DNA of 61,719 bases, taken from positions 1-61,719 of the forward strand of contig CAJXRD010000012.1 in the NCBI GenBank assembly GCA_913058295.1. The letters are read 5' to 3'. A program made the position numbers and the translations under genes. Positions 61,432-61,719 of the stretch are shown piece after piece. The stretch comes from an uncultured Flavobacteriales bacterium (GTDB taxonomy: Bacteria; Bacteroidota; Bacteroidia; Flavobacteriales; Flavobacteriaceae). The number at the start of each line of letters is the position of its first letter. Within the stretch, counting starts at the first letter, position 1. The notes beneath the pieces were generated by a model. That model made no database searches. It worked only from the letters and a program-made list of their open reading frames with translations, and was not told the DNA's origin.

Positions 61432-61719
61432 TTATTTTTTTATGATTAGCATTGATTTGTTTTTACCATCTGCATTAATTTTCAAAATATAGGTGCCAGA
61501 AGATAATTCTGATAAGTTGATTCTCATTTGAACACTATTGGTTTTATTAATTGTTCTTATTAATTGCCCTACCATAGTATATATTTGAATTTCTACATTA
61601 TTATAACTGTTGTTTAAATTAATATTCAAGTTATCAGTAACAGGGTTTGGAAAATAGATTAGGTTAAATGGAGATTCATTGTCTCCAATTCCTAAAACAG
61701 TTACTTCATAACAAGATGA
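61432..61719 (-). CDS. T9SS type A cargo protein, 3' end only
   Basis: The last 95 codons of a gene that continues beyond the right edge. The frame is open to the edge, so the apparent start at 61629 (a TTG) is not real. The visible part is a type A sorting domain: IYFPNPVTDNLNINLNN, QIYTMVGQLIRTI, LSSGTYILKI and a Lys-rich end. The preceding residues (SSCYEVTVLG) look like the end of another beta domain. It is on the same strand and of the same class as the 1361-residue cargo gene. Confidence 0.9.
   Translation of the reverse strand, partial: SSCYEVTVLGIGDNESPFNLIYFPNPVTDNLNINLNNSYNNVEIQIYTMVGQLIRTINKTNSVQMRINLSELSSGTYILKINADGKNKSMLIIKK

Noticed and set aside
61432-61629. Stand-alone 65-residue gene at the right edge
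   Set aside because: The apparent start is an internal TTG; the frame stays open to the window edge and encodes the C-terminal sorting domain of a larger protein.

Overview
The window is a contig end from a member of the Bacteroidota, most likely a marine-type Flavobacteriaceae. The evidence is low GC, type IX secretion (T9SS) cargo with type A and type B sorting domains, PorP/SprF barrels, many lipoproteins with an SCxKDD-like start, promoter cores of the form TAnnTTTG with an upstream TTG, and feoA-feoB followed by a FeoB-associated small protein. Bases 1-37 are not genomic: they are a Nextera read-1 adapter ending in the 19-bp Tn5 mosaic end. The right end cuts through a T9SS cargo gene.

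Layout. 0.1-1.2 kb: a lipoprotein PPP-type phosphatase. 1.3-5.1 kb: two tandem paralogous membrane proteins with a TolB-like domain and TPRs. 5.1-10.8 kb: a leftward operon (lipoprotein, membrane protein, histidine kinase, NarL-type response regulator) facing a rightward set of three paralogous small lipoproteins. The shared intergenic region carries phased GGGTATACCC-like sites, and these recur before the third lipoprotein gene. 11.0-25.8 kb: a secretion/adhesion locus made of a type B cargo protein with Ig-like domains, a PorP barrel fused to an octad-repeat helix and a SPOR-like end, a 3225-residue SprB-like adhesin with about 29 repeats, and a second PorP/SprF. 25.9-27.8 kb: a beta-helix exported protein and a small exported protein. 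28.1 kb: tRNA-Asn with a recognisable promoter and terminator. 28.3-33.0 kb: rseP, a Sco-type copper protein, feoA, feoB and a 53-residue FeoB-associated protein. 33.1-39.6 kb: a compact metal uptake operon in the order DtxR/MntR regulator, outer-membrane barrel, binding protein, ATPase, two permeases with winged-helix tails, then a small exported protein.

39.7-50 kb: housekeeping genes (DjlA-like co-chaperone, bacilliredoxin, acyltransferase, HD hydrolase, enoyl-CoA hydratase, NtrY-like kinase, sortilin-like BNR protein) and two overlapping PPK2 genes, with dispersed flavobacterial repeats between some of them. 50-52.4 kb: an exported DinB-fold protein, an MGMT, a PolB-like exonuclease, then a GxxExxY (PD-(D/E)XK fold) gene bracketed by near-identical ACGGAT-rich repeats. 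52.5-57.1 kb: an S9 prolyl peptidase, a heme-copper-oxidase-like membrane protein with the Ric iron-sulfur repair protein, and a tail-less Ssb. 57.3-61.7 kb: two T9SS type A cargo genes.

The best candidates for undescribed biology are the two-component/lipoprotein locus with phased operators, the PorP-octad helix-SPOR fusion coupled to a giant type B adhesin, the outer-membrane barrel inside the metal ABC operon, and the repeat-bracketed GxxExxY nuclease-fold gene.
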